NCBI RefSeq assembly: GCF_000381265.1
Contig: NZ_KB906260.1
Coordinates: 224,289 to 288,288 of the forward strand
Length of the DNA stretch: 64,000 nt
Direction of reading: 5' to 3'
Origin: Curvibacter lanceolatus ATCC 14669
Lineage (GTDB): Bacteria > Pseudomonadota > Gammaproteobacteria > Burkholderiales > Burkholderiaceae_C
Both the position numbers and the translations under genes were made by a program. A model generated the notes under the pieces. That model ran no database searches and was not told the DNA's origin. It saw only the letters and a program-made list of their open reading frames with translations. Below, piece after piece: positions 57,580-64,000 of this stretch (position 1 is the stretch's first letter; each line of letters begins with the position of its first letter).

Positions 57580-59487
57580 TCAGGCTTTAGAGGCGATGTC
57601 TGAAACAATCGTCTGAACGAAGGCTTCAACCGACATCGCTCCGAGGTCTTTGTTACCCCGGGCGCGTACCGCAACGGCACCTGCAGCCTTCTCTTTGTCA
57701 CCCACGACCAAGATGTAAGGCAGCTTTTGCAACGAATGCTCTCGTATTTTATACGTAATTTTCTCGTTGCGCAGATCTAACTGAACCCTAAGCCCTTGAT
57801 TCTCAAGCGTTTTGACCAGTTCCCGACAGTAATCGGCCTGCGAATCGGTGATGTTGAGCACCGAAACCTGCACCGGAGCCAGCCACGTGGGCAGCGCGCC
57901 AGCGTGCTGCTCGATCAAAATTCCGATGAATCGCTCCAGGCTGCCAACGATGGCACGGTGCAACATGACGGGGCGATGGCGAGCGCCATCCTCGCCCACA
58001 AATTCGGCGTCCAGGCGCTCCGGCATGTTTGGATCCACCTGGATGGTTCCGCACTGCCATGGACGACCCAAGGCATCCTTCAGGGTGTATTCGATCTTCG
58101 GACCATAGAAAGCACCCTCACCTGGCAGGTATTCGAAATCGCAACCGGAAGCACGCAAGCCTTCCGCCAACGCATTCTCAGCACGATCCCAGCTCTCCTC
58201 AGAGCCGATGCGCTTCTCAGGGCGGGTTGAAAGCTTGTAGATGATGTCCTTGAAGCCAAAGTCCTTGTAGACCTTTTGCAGCAGCGTGGTGAAAGCGATG
58301 ACCTCACTCTGGATCTGATCTTCGGTGCAGAAGATGTGGCCATCATCCTGCGTGAAGGCCCGCACACGCATGATGCCATGCAGACCCCCGGTGGGCTCAT
58401 TGCGGTGGCATTGACCGAACTCACCAAAGCGCAACGGCAGGTCGCGGTAGCTCTTGATCCCCTGCTTGAAGATCAAGATGTGCCCCGGGCAGTTCATCGG
58501 CTTGAGGGCATAGTCACGCTTCTCAGACTCGGTGGTGAACATGTTCTCGCGGTATTTGTCCCAGTGCCCTGTCTTCTCCCAAAGACCCTGGTCCAGGATT
58601 TGCGGCCCCTTGACCTCCTGGTAACCGTTGTCGCGATAGACGCGGCGCATGTATTGCTCCACCTCTTGCCAGACGGTCCAGCCCTTGGGATGCCAGAACA
58701 CGGTACCCGGCGAGTGCTCGTCGATGTGGAACAGATCCAGTTCCTTGCCGAGCTTGCGGTGGTCACGCTTCTCGGCCTCCTCGAGCATCGTCAGGTACTG
58801 CTGGAGGTCATCCTTGCTGGCCCAGGCGGTACCGTACACGCGCTGAAGCATCTCATTGCGATGATCGCCACGCCAGTAGGCCCCTGCCACCTTCATCAGC
58901 TTGAAAAACTTGAGCTTGCCGGTGCTCGGCACGTGGGGGCCACGGCAAAGGTCTTCGAAGTTGCCCTCGCGATACAGGCTGACGTCTTCATTGCTGGGAA
59001 TGCTGGCGATGATCTCCGCCTTGTAATGCTCCCCAATGCCCTTGAAGTAGGCCACGGCCTCATCACGCGGCAGCACGCGACGCACCACAGGTTCGTCCTT
59101 GGCCGCCAACTCAGCCATGCGCTTCTCGATGGCCGCCAGATCGTCAGGCGTGAAAGGACGCTTGTAGGAAAAGTCGTAGTAGAAGCCGTTCTCAATGACC
59201 GGCCCGATGGTGACCTGGGCATCCGGGAAAAGCTCTTTGACAGCATAGGCCAACAAGTGGGCGGTGGAGTGACGGATCACCTCCAAGCCGTCGGCGTCCT
59301 TGGCCGTGATGATGGACAAAGGGCTGTCCGAGGTGATGGCATAGCTGGTGTCCACCACCTTGTCACCGATTTTGCCCGCCAAGGCGGCCTTGGCCAGGCC
59401 CGTACCGATCGAGGCGGCCACTTCGGCCACCGTGACCGGGCCAGGAAATTCACGTTTGGAACCGTCGGGAAGCGTGATCTGAATCAT
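57580..59487 (-). CDS. thrS: Threonyl-tRNA synthetase
   Basis: A 635-residue class II synthetase. N-terminal TGS domain ([20 protein letters not shown]), editing domain with [16 protein letters not shown], catalytic core with [41 protein letters not shown] (zinc Cys and motif 2), motif 3 near [15 protein letters not shown], and the anticodon-binding domain ([26 protein letters not shown]). It is followed by infC, as in E. coli. Upstream lies a promoter, a short Thr-containing leader ORF and a terminator. Confidence 0.97.
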   Translation of the reverse strand: MIQITLPDGSKREFPGPVTVAEVAASIGTGLAKAALAGKIGDKVVDTSYAITSDSPLSIITAKDADGLEVIRHSTAHLLAYAVKELFPDAQVTIGPVIENGFYYDFSYKRPFTPDDLAAIEKRMAELAAKDEPVVRRVLPRDEAVAYFKGIGEHYKAEIIASIPSNEDVSLYREGNFEDLCRGPHVPSTGKLKFFKLMKVAGAYWRGDHRNEMLQRVYGTAWASKDDLQQYLTMLEEAEKRDHRKLGKELDLFHIDEHSPGTVFWHPKGWTVWQEVEQYMRRVYRDNGYQEVKGPQILDQGLWEKTGHWDKYRENMFTTESEKRDYALKPMNCPGHILIFKQGIKSYRDLPLRFGEFGQCHRNEPTGGLHGIMRVRAFTQDDGHIFCTEDQIQSEVIAFTTLLQKVYKDFGFKDIIYKLSTRPEKRIGSEESWDRAENALAEGLRASGCDFEYLPGEGAFYGPKIEYTLKDALGRPWQCGTIQVDPNMPERLDAEFVGEDGARHRPVMLHRAIVGSLERFIGILIEQHAGALPTWLAPVQVSVLNITDSQADYCRELVKTLENQGLRVQLDLRNEKITYKIREHSLQKLPYILVVGDKEKAAGAVAVRARGNKDLGAMSVEAFVQTIVSDIASKA

Positions 59488-59518
59488 GTTGTGTGTAAGT
59501 TGAGCCAGTGAAGGCGCA

Positions 59519-59550
59519 TAAAAAAAGCGCGGTGAAGGCCGCGCTTTTTT
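59519..59550 (-). terminator. Terminator in the thrS leader
   Basis: AAAAAAGCGCGG (59521-59532) and CCGCGCTTTTTT (59539-59550) form a 12-bp stem with a 6-base loop; on the minus strand it ends in seven T. It lies 32 bases before the thrS ATG and downstream of the leader ORF and promoter, so it must be passed to express thrS. Confidence 0.88.
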
Positions 59551-59592
59551 CCATGGAGCAAAAACAGGTGTGCAGGCGCGAACCAGCGGGTC

Positions 59593-59634
59593 TCAACGAC
59601 CCAGGACGATCTCCGGTGTAGTTCGCGGTGTCAT
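59593..59634 (-). CDS. Candidate Thr leader peptide upstream of thrS
   Basis: A 13-codon ORF, MTPRTTPEIVLGR, with three Thr codons (ACA, ACT, ACA) among the first six residues. AGAAAGG is about 10 bases before the ATG. It begins about 50 bases after the predicted transcription start and its stop codon lies inside a small hairpin (GGGTC/GACCC). The terminator follows after about 40 bases. This arrangement fits transcription attenuation by charged tRNA-Thr. It could also be a chance ORF. Confidence 0.45.
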   Translation of the reverse strand: MTPRTTPEIVLGR

Positions 59635-59689
59635 AACCAAGATGCCTTTCTCGCTCTTGCAAGTGGCCCTGTTGCCAGGGGACTCTCGG

Positions 59690-59718
59690 ATTTTAACGCC
59701 TCGTCCCCAGCATGCCAA
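59690..59718 (-). promoter_or_regulatory. Promoter upstream of thrS
   Basis: On the minus strand TTGGCA (59713-59718), 17 bases, TAAAAT (59690-59695): close to the sigma70 consensus. Start near 59683, giving a leader of nearly 200 bases before thrS. Confidence 0.65.
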
Positions 59719-59797
59719 CCGAGACCCACAAAATGCCCCAGGCTCAAGCTGCACCACGGCAGCCTTCTGATGTCATGCCCCCTTGAGCCCGCTCCAT

Positions 59798-59823
59798 GAA
59801 AAAAGCCCGGGCAAGCCCGGGCT
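59798..59823 (-). terminator. Rho-independent terminator after aceA
   Basis: AGCCCGG (59804-59810) and CCGGGCT (59817-59823) with a 6-base loop, followed on the minus strand by six T. 24 bases past the aceA stop. Confidence 0.87.
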
Positions 59824-59846
59824 TCGTTGAGCGCAAGCGCCCAAGA

Positions 59847-61178
59847 TCAGTGGAACTGCTCTTCTTCGGTCGAACCGGTCAGTGCCTTCACCGAGGACGA
59901 GCCGCCCTGGATGACGGTGGTGACGTCGTCAAAGTAACCAGCGCCCACTTCTTGTTGGTGAGACACGAAGGTGTAGCCTTGCTCGCGGGCAGCGAACTCG
60001 GGCTCTTGCACCATTTCAACGTAGTGGCGCATGCCTTCGCCGCGAGCGTAGGCGTGAGCAAACTTGAAGGTGTTGTACCAGTTGCTGTGGATACCAGCCA
60101 GGGTGATGAACTGGTACTTGTAACCCAGTGCCGACAATTCGTCCTGGAAGCGTGCGATGGTTGCATCGTCAAGGTTCTTCTTCCAGTTGAACGAAGGCGA
60201 GCAGTTGTACGACAGCAGCTTGCCAGGGCAGGCTGCGTGCACAGCTTGAGCGAACTCACGGGCAAAGCCCAGGTCAGGCGTGCCGGTTTCGCACCACACC
60301 AGGTCGGCGTAGGGTGCGTAGGCCACGCCGCGGCTGATGGCTTGCTCCAGACCGTTCTTGACGCGGTAGAAACCTTCTTGTGTGCGCTCGCCGGTCAGGA
60401 ACGGCTTGTCGTTGGCGTCGTGGTCCGAGGTGATCAGGTTGGCAGCTTCAGCGTCGGTACGGGCCAGCACAATGGTGGACACACCCATCACGTCAGCAGC
60501 GAAGCGAGCAGCGGTCAGCTTTTCGCAGGCTTCTTGAGTGGGCACCAACACCTTGCCACCCATGTGGCCGCACTTCTTCACGGCAGCCAGTTGGTCTTCG
60601 AAGTGCACGCCGGCAGCGCCTGCGGCAATCATGTTCTTCATCAACTCGAAAGCGTTGAGCACGCCACCGAAGCCGGCTTCAGCATCGGCCACGATCGGCA
60701 GGAAGTAGTCGATGAACTCCTTGTCGCCGGGGTTGATGCCACGGCCCCATTGGATTTCGTCAGCACGCTTGAAAGTGTTGTTGATGCGACGCACCATGGT
60801 CGGCACCGAGTCGTAAGCGTACAGCGACTGGTCGGGGTACATGGTTTCGGAAGTGTTGCCGTCAGCAGCCACTTGCCAGCCCGACAGGTACACAGCCTCC
60901 AGACCAGCCTTGGCCTGCTGCATGGCCTGGCCAGCAGAGATGGCGCCGAACGAGTTGACATAGCCCTTCTTGGCGCTGCCGTTCACCAGGTCCCACAGCT
61001 TTTCGGCACCACGCTTGGCCAGGGTGTGCTCAATCGACAGGCTGCCGCGAAGACGCACCACGTCGGCGGCGCTGTAGTTGCGCTTGACACCCTTCCAACG
61101 GGGGTTCTGTGCCCAATCCTTTTCGAGGGCTTCGATTTGCTGCTGGCGGCTCAGTTGGGAATTGAGAGATTGCGACAT
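59847..61178 (-). CDS. aceA: Isocitrate lyase
   Basis: First enzyme of the glyoxylate shunt: isocitrate to glyoxylate and succinate, needed for growth on acetate or fatty acids and for use of stored PHB. From the ATG at 61178 the protein has 443 residues. The catalytic Cys203 is in KKCGHMGGK; Mg-binding FEDQ and [19 protein letters not shown] also seen. GGAG lies 8 bases before the ATG. Malate synthase is not in the window. An AT-rich upstream region holds a 15-bp inverted repeat. Confidence 0.97.
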   Translation of the reverse strand: MSQSLNSQLSRQQQIEALEKDWAQNPRWKGVKRNYSAADVVRLRGSLSIEHTLAKRGAEKLWDLVNGSAKKGYVNSFGAISAGQAMQQAKAGLEAVYLSGWQVAADGNTSETMYPDQSLYAYDSVPTMVRRINNTFKRADEIQWGRGINPGDKEFIDYFLPIVADAEAGFGGVLNAFELMKNMIAAGAAGVHFEDQLAAVKKCGHMGGKVLVPTQEACEKLTAARFAADVMGVSTIVLARTDAEAANLITSDHDANDKPFLTGERTQEGFYRVKNGLEQAISRGVAYAPYADLVWCETGTPDLGFAREFAQAVHAACPGKLLSYNCSPSFNWKKNLDDATIARFQDELSALGYKYQFITLAGIHSNWYNTFKFAHAYARGEGMRHYVEMVQEPEFAAREQGYTFVSHQQEVGAGYFDDVTTVIQGGSSSVKALTGSTEEEQFH

Positions 61179-61251
61179 GTGATCACTCCAGGTTGGTTGA
61201 AAGGTGCCTGCCGTATTGCGTTTGCAAGTTCGCTGGCGTTGAGACAACTTT

Positions 61252-61299
61252 AAGTCTTCTATAAGAGTTAGAAACAATCTTATGTCTTATAGAAGACTT
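61252..61299. promoter_or_regulatory. 15-bp perfect inverted repeat upstream of aceA
   Basis: AAGTCTTCTATAAGA (61252-61266) and TCTTATAGAAGACTT (61285-61299) are exact inverted copies with centres 33 bp apart, about three helix turns. They lie 74-121 bases before the aceA ATG in an AT-rich stretch. A related ATCTTATG lies between them. Most likely a paired operator for a dimeric regulator of isocitrate lyase; a hairpin in the plus-strand sense followed by TTTTTT is also possible. Confidence 0.6.
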
Positions 61300-61460
61300 T
61301 TTTATTTTTATTGAAAATCAACAACTTACAACCTCAATTCCTTATCGTGAAATTTAATTTCTCATAATAGGAAATTGTGTGCAGCGCAGCAATTGGGATA
61401 TTTCACATTAAGAAATCAAACAACCGCCAAGTGAAAAGATGCGCCAAGAAGACTTTCGAC

Positions 61461-61898
61461 TCAAGGACACCCCTCGCCCACATGCCTGATCCAATCGCCG
61501 TGATCGATCAACGACCGACCCAGCACGCGCCTTGGGTTGATCTCATAAACAAGGCAGCCACAACTCTGCCCGCCCACCTTGACCGACACCTGACGACGAA
61601 AATATTCGTCATCGGGCCGGCCCTGGATCTCCTCGATGACGTCGAGTTGTCTCTCGAGCGCTGTGTCGATCGCATACACCTCACCACACACAACACCGCC
61701 CCCTGGTTCAGAGGCGCTCGCCAAAAGAAGGCCAGGATAGGCCCCCAGGTCAAAAAGATGCCCCCAAACACTGGCCGTGCCCTGAAAGACAGGCGGCGGA
61801 ACGAGCCGGTTGATATCGTTGATGCCGCCTCTTCGCAAAGTGCCGTATACAAACACCAGGCGGGGCTCAAGGTCTTGGGATACCCACTCCTCGGGCAT
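61461..61898 (-). CDS. Gamma-glutamylcyclotransferase-like protein
   Basis: A 145-residue protein of the GGCT-like (BtrG/AIG2) fold. The signature VFVYGTLRRGG is at residues 18-28; the usual catalytic Glu could be in VIEEIQGRPDDEYFRR. Members cleave gamma-glutamyl amines or peptides to 5-oxoproline, but many are uncharacterised. The ATG at 61898 is chosen because the family start lies just behind it; upstream residues of the frame overlap the divergent permease gene. Probably a single gene. Confidence 0.8.
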   Translation of the reverse strand: MPEEWVSQDLEPRLVFVYGTLRRGGINDINRLVPPPVFQGTASVWGHLFDLGAYPGLLLASASEPGGGVVCGEVYAIDTALERQLDVIEEIQGRPDDEYFRRQVSVKVGGQSCGCLVYEINPRRVLGRSLIDHGDWIRHVGEGCP

Positions 61899-61939
61899 GA
61901 TTTCGGTTTTCAATCCAACTCCTCTGAACGTTGTAACGA

Positions 61940-62893
61940 ATGCAGGACACCCCATCCACCACGGTGGCAGGCCCCAGCCGATGGCTGGCCTGCCTTTGTT
62001 TGGCCGCCAGCATGGCACTGGTCGGCAGCTATGTGGCGCTTTCCAAGCCACTCACCCTCATCCTGCCCATTTTTCTACTGGCTTGGTTGCGCTTCGGCAT
62101 TGGCGCCTTGGCCATGGTCCGATGGACCCGCCGCACACCCGATGAGCCGCCAATGAGCGGCGCCACCAAGCGCCTGGTGTTCCTGGAGTCCCTGCTGGGC
62201 AACTTTCTGTTCTCAGTGTTGATGCTCAATGGTGTCAAGTTGACCTCGGTCGTGGCGACAGGTGTGATCATGTCGGGCATACCAGCCTGCGTGGCCTTGC
62301 TGAGCTGGATCTTTCTGAAGGAGCGCATCAGCACCCGCGTCGCCGTGGCCATCGGCTTGGCAGTGGCAGGCATCACGCTGTTCACACTGGCGCGCCCAGC
62401 AGCCGACACAGGCGCAGGCTCGACCGAATCACACTGGCTGGGAAACCTGCTGATCATCGGCGCGGTGCTGTGCGAAAGCGCCTATGCGGTGATCGGCAAG
62501 AGGCTGACCGGCGCATTGAGTGCCCGACGCATCAGCGCCTTGATCAACCTCTGGGGCTTGGCACTGGCCACGCCATTGGGGCTGTATCAGGCCATGTCCT
62601 TCAGCTTCGCCAGCGTGCCTTCGGCCTACTGGCTGCTGCTGGTGTTCTATGCCTTGGCCGCCAGTGTGTGGACCGTGTGGCTGTGGATGACAGGATTGCG
62701 CACCATCCCCGCCGCCCATGCAGGCCTTTTCACGGTGATGCTGCCCATCACGGCTGCAGCGGTCGGCGTGCTGTTCCTGGGTGAGCCCATGACGCGGTTG
62801 CAGATGCTGGCCTTCGGCATTGCCCTGGCCGGTGTGGTCCTGGCCACCTTGCCCGGCTCAAGCCCCTCAGTGCCATCCCCCAAGCCGTCCTGA
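61940..62893 (+). CDS. EamA/DMT-family permease
   Basis: A 317-residue inner-membrane protein with about ten hydrophobic helices in two EamA repeats. Repeat 1 ends GIPACVALLSWIFLKERISTRVAVAIGLAVAGITLF, repeat 2 ends FTVMLPITAAAVGVLFLGEPMTRLQMLAFGIALAGVVLA. The family exports amino acids and small metabolites; substrate unknown. It diverges from the cyclotransferase gene by 41 bases and converges on the RraA-like gene with a 5-base gap. Confidence 0.88.
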   Translation: MQDTPSTTVAGPSRWLACLCLAASMALVGSYVALSKPLTLILPIFLLAWLRFGIGALAMVRWTRRTPDEPPMSGATKRLVFLESLLGNFLFSVLMLNGVKLTSVVATGVIMSGIPACVALLSWIFLKERISTRVAVAIGLAVAGITLFTLARPAADTGAGSTESHWLGNLLIIGAVLCESAYAVIGKRLTGALSARRISALINLWGLALATPLGLYQAMSFSFASVPSAYWLLLVFYALAASVWTVWLWMTGLRTIPAAHAGLFTVMLPITAAAVGVLFLGEPMTRLQMLAFGIALAGVVLATLPGSSPSVPSPKPS

Positions 62894-62898
62894 CGCAC

Positions 62899-63405
62899 TC
62901 AGACCAAAGGCGTCGAACTGACCACGATGCCATCGGCATCCGCATACAGCCAGTCGCCCGGGCGCACCCACACGCCCTGGATCTGAACAGCCACATCGCG
63001 CTGGCCTTCACCCCGCTTCTCAGTGGGCAAGGGCATCAAGGCCAACGCCCGGATCCCGACTGCTTCGGCATTGAGCTCCGCGACGTCGCGCACACAGCCG
63101 TCCACCACGATGCCGGCCCAGCCGTTGCGTGCCGCAGCCTTGGCCAGATTGCCCCCCACCAACGCGCGCCGCAATGAGCCGCCACCATCAACCACCAGCA
63201 CACGCCCCTCGCCGGGCGAGTCCACGGCCTGCTTGACGCATGTGTTGTCTTCAAACACCTTCACGGTGCACACAGGGCCGCAGAAAGCCGTCAAGCCACC
63301 AAAGGCCTTGAACACAGGCGGCAGAACACGAAACTGGCCCGATTCATCGTTCTTGTGTTCATCGCAAAGATCGCAGGTGCTGACGACCGCAGACAGGGAA
63401 GACAT
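62899..63405 (-). CDS. RraA-like / HMG aldolase-family protein
   Basis: A 168-residue protein of the RraA/4-hydroxy-4-methyl-2-oxoglutarate aldolase fold. Conserved parts: TCDLCDEH near the start, FGGLTAFCGPVCTVKVFEDN, VLVVDGGGSLRRALVGGNLA, and IVVDGCVRDVAELN with the Arg-Asp pair that binds metal in aldolases. RraA inhibits RNase E in E. coli, while close homologues are aldolases; sequence alone does not decide. The gene has no clear operon partners. Confidence 0.86.
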   Translation of the reverse strand: MSSLSAVVSTCDLCDEHKNDESGQFRVLPPVFKAFGGLTAFCGPVCTVKVFEDNTCVKQAVDSPGEGRVLVVDGGGSLRRALVGGNLAKAAARNGWAGIVVDGCVRDVAELNAEAVGIRALALMPLPTEKRGEGQRDVAVQIQGVWVRPGDWLYADADGIVVSSTPLV

Positions 63406-63726
63406 GGAGAGTTACCTTTCGTGGCATGGAAACGATGGAAGCGGCCCGCCAATGCCCGCGGCGAGCCCGACCGAGAGCATACAAAAGCGGCGGCAAGGCA
63501 CCACCCGCAACCGCCAGATCATGCTGATGCGACAGCGCCAGGATAGATGAACAAGGGCACCGCTTTGGGCCCAGTACCCGCCGACTGCATGAAACCCGCG
63601 CCCTTATTGGCTTTGCGGACACACAGACGCAACAGAGAGCACCGAAAAATATGCGTTTTCGCTTGGAAAGCCGTTTTTTCTCCATTAGCATCCGGTATGC
63701 CAGCGAGAACGCAGTGTTTGGCTGGT
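63406..63726. other. Gap between the RraA-like gene and the insertion sequence
   Basis: About 320 bases. The short ORFs here (for example a 60-codon plus-strand frame from 63547) show no recognisable protein. It should hold the promoter of the RraA-like gene; I see no convincing -35/-10 pair. It may have been disturbed by the IS insertion. Confidence 0.5.
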
Positions 63727-63778
63727 TGACCTGCCCCCTACAGACGTACCAATCAAAAGTGGAAGTCCAAGTTCAAGG

Positions 63779-64000
63779 TTAATCGATTTGTTTTTGAATT
63801 GAAGGTTGTTGAGCTGCATCGCCAGCGCGCTGGCGATGCAGCTCGGCAAAACGAGCCGGTGGTATGCGGCCCAGGCTGCTGTGTGGTCTGACTTCGTTGT
63901 AGTCCGTGCGCCAGATGGCCACGGATGTTCTGGCCTGGTGCAAGGTCTCAAACCAGCTCTCGTTGAGGTGCTCGTCGCGGAACTTGCCATTGAAGCTTTC
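63779..64000 (-). CDS. IS3-family transposase (OrfB, integrase core), C-terminal part
   Basis: The last 73 residues of an integrase-core transposase; the frame is open to the window edge. It starts ESFNGKFRDEHLNESWFETL and contains WRTDYNEVRPHSSLGRIPPARF, the C-terminal signature of IS3 OrfB proteins with the catalytic Glu in the first motif. The final residues (ELHRQRAGDAAQQP) are encoded by a 34-bp palindrome. Whether the element is complete is not visible. Confidence 0.88.
   Translation of the reverse strand, partial: ESFNGKFRDEHLNESWFETLHQARTSVAIWRTDYNEVRPHSSLGRIPPARFAELHRQRAGDAAQQPSIQKQID
63811..63844. repeat. Perfect 34-bp palindrome in the transposase gene
   Basis: GAGCTGCATCGCCAGCG (63811-63827) is followed without spacer by its exact reverse complement (63828-63844). 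It lies in the coding end of the transposase gene, about 30 bases before the stop. It would form a cruciform in DNA or a long hairpin in the mRNA. Confidence 0.95.

Larger units (their letters stand above)
63727..64000 (-). mobile_element. IS3-family insertion sequence, end of element (partial)
   Basis: The terminal part of an IS3-family element that runs off the window. TGACCTGCCCCC at 63727-63738 looks like its terminal inverted repeat (IS3/IS407-type ends begin with TG and carry such G/C blocks), and the transposase end lies about 40 bases inside. The target duplication cannot be checked because the other end is outside the window. Confidence 0.7.

Noticed and set aside
59560..59680. tRNA-like gene upstream of thrS
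   Set aside because: A GGTTCG word and small stems occur, but no acceptor stem or anticodon arm can be folded.

Overview
The window comes from a GC-rich betaproteobacterium of the order Burkholderiales, most probably Comamonadaceae. The evidence is the phaC-phaA-phaB order, the hflX-hflK-hflC-DUF2065-hisZ-purA run behind hfq and der, an infC gene with an ATC start and the family-typical N-terminus, a regulatory-subunit HisZ, and intergenic repeats that I recognise from memory as typical of that family. Most genes lie on the minus strand in long housekeeping operons. The assignment rests on gene order and protein recognition; no database search was run.

Layout. 1-0.5 kb: start of a CPA2 cation/proton antiporter. 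0.7-4.6 kb: the polyhydroxybutyrate operon phaC-phaA-phaB. 4.7-9.4 kb: mixed small units, including pgeF, a glutathione-dependent isomerase and a fumarylpyruvate hydrolase-like gene (a gentisate- or tyrosine-type ring-cleavage pair), a hemerythrin-domain protein, a Nudix hydrolase and a secreted basic protein. 9.7-11.7 kb: a P1B-4-type metal ATPase with a His-rich repeat tail. 11.8-27.9 kb: a nearly continuous minus-strand block, rlmN-pilW-rodZ-ispG-hisS-yfgM-bamB-der-hfq, then hflX-hflK-hflC-DUF2065-hisZ-purA and a phosphoribosyltransferase. Its genes are often joined by TGATG overlaps. 28-37 kb: ndk, scpB-rluB, rluD with bamD diverging, a DinG/YoaA helicase with a PP2C phosphatase diverging, and zapE with a coiled-coil secreted protein. 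37.4-43.3 kb: the 2-oxoglutarate dehydrogenase operon sucA-sucB-lpdA.

43.6-51.2 kb holds the most unusual locus. It is a tight six-gene operon: acyl carrier protein, acyl-CoA dehydrogenase-like flavoprotein, class II aminoacyl-tRNA-synthetase-like amino acid:[carrier protein] ligase, DUF1839 protein, cytoplasmic GH2/beta-mannosidase-like protein, and a two-domain alpha/beta hydrolase with a Cys nucleophile. It has its own well-formed promoter. The set reads as a pathway that loads an amino acid on a carrier protein, oxidises it there, and passes it to an acceptor, perhaps a sugar. The product is unknown.

51.4-59.5 kb: tRNA-Pro(GGG), a MerR-type regulator, ihfA, pheT, pheS, rplT, rpmI, infC (ATC start) and thrS. 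In front of thrS lie a promoter, a 13-codon Thr-containing leader ORF and a strong terminator, a candidate attenuator. 59.8-64 kb: aceA (isocitrate lyase) with a 15-bp inverted repeat upstream, a gamma-glutamylcyclotransferase-like gene, an EamA permease, an RraA-like protein, and the end of an IS3-family element that carries a perfect 34-bp palindrome.
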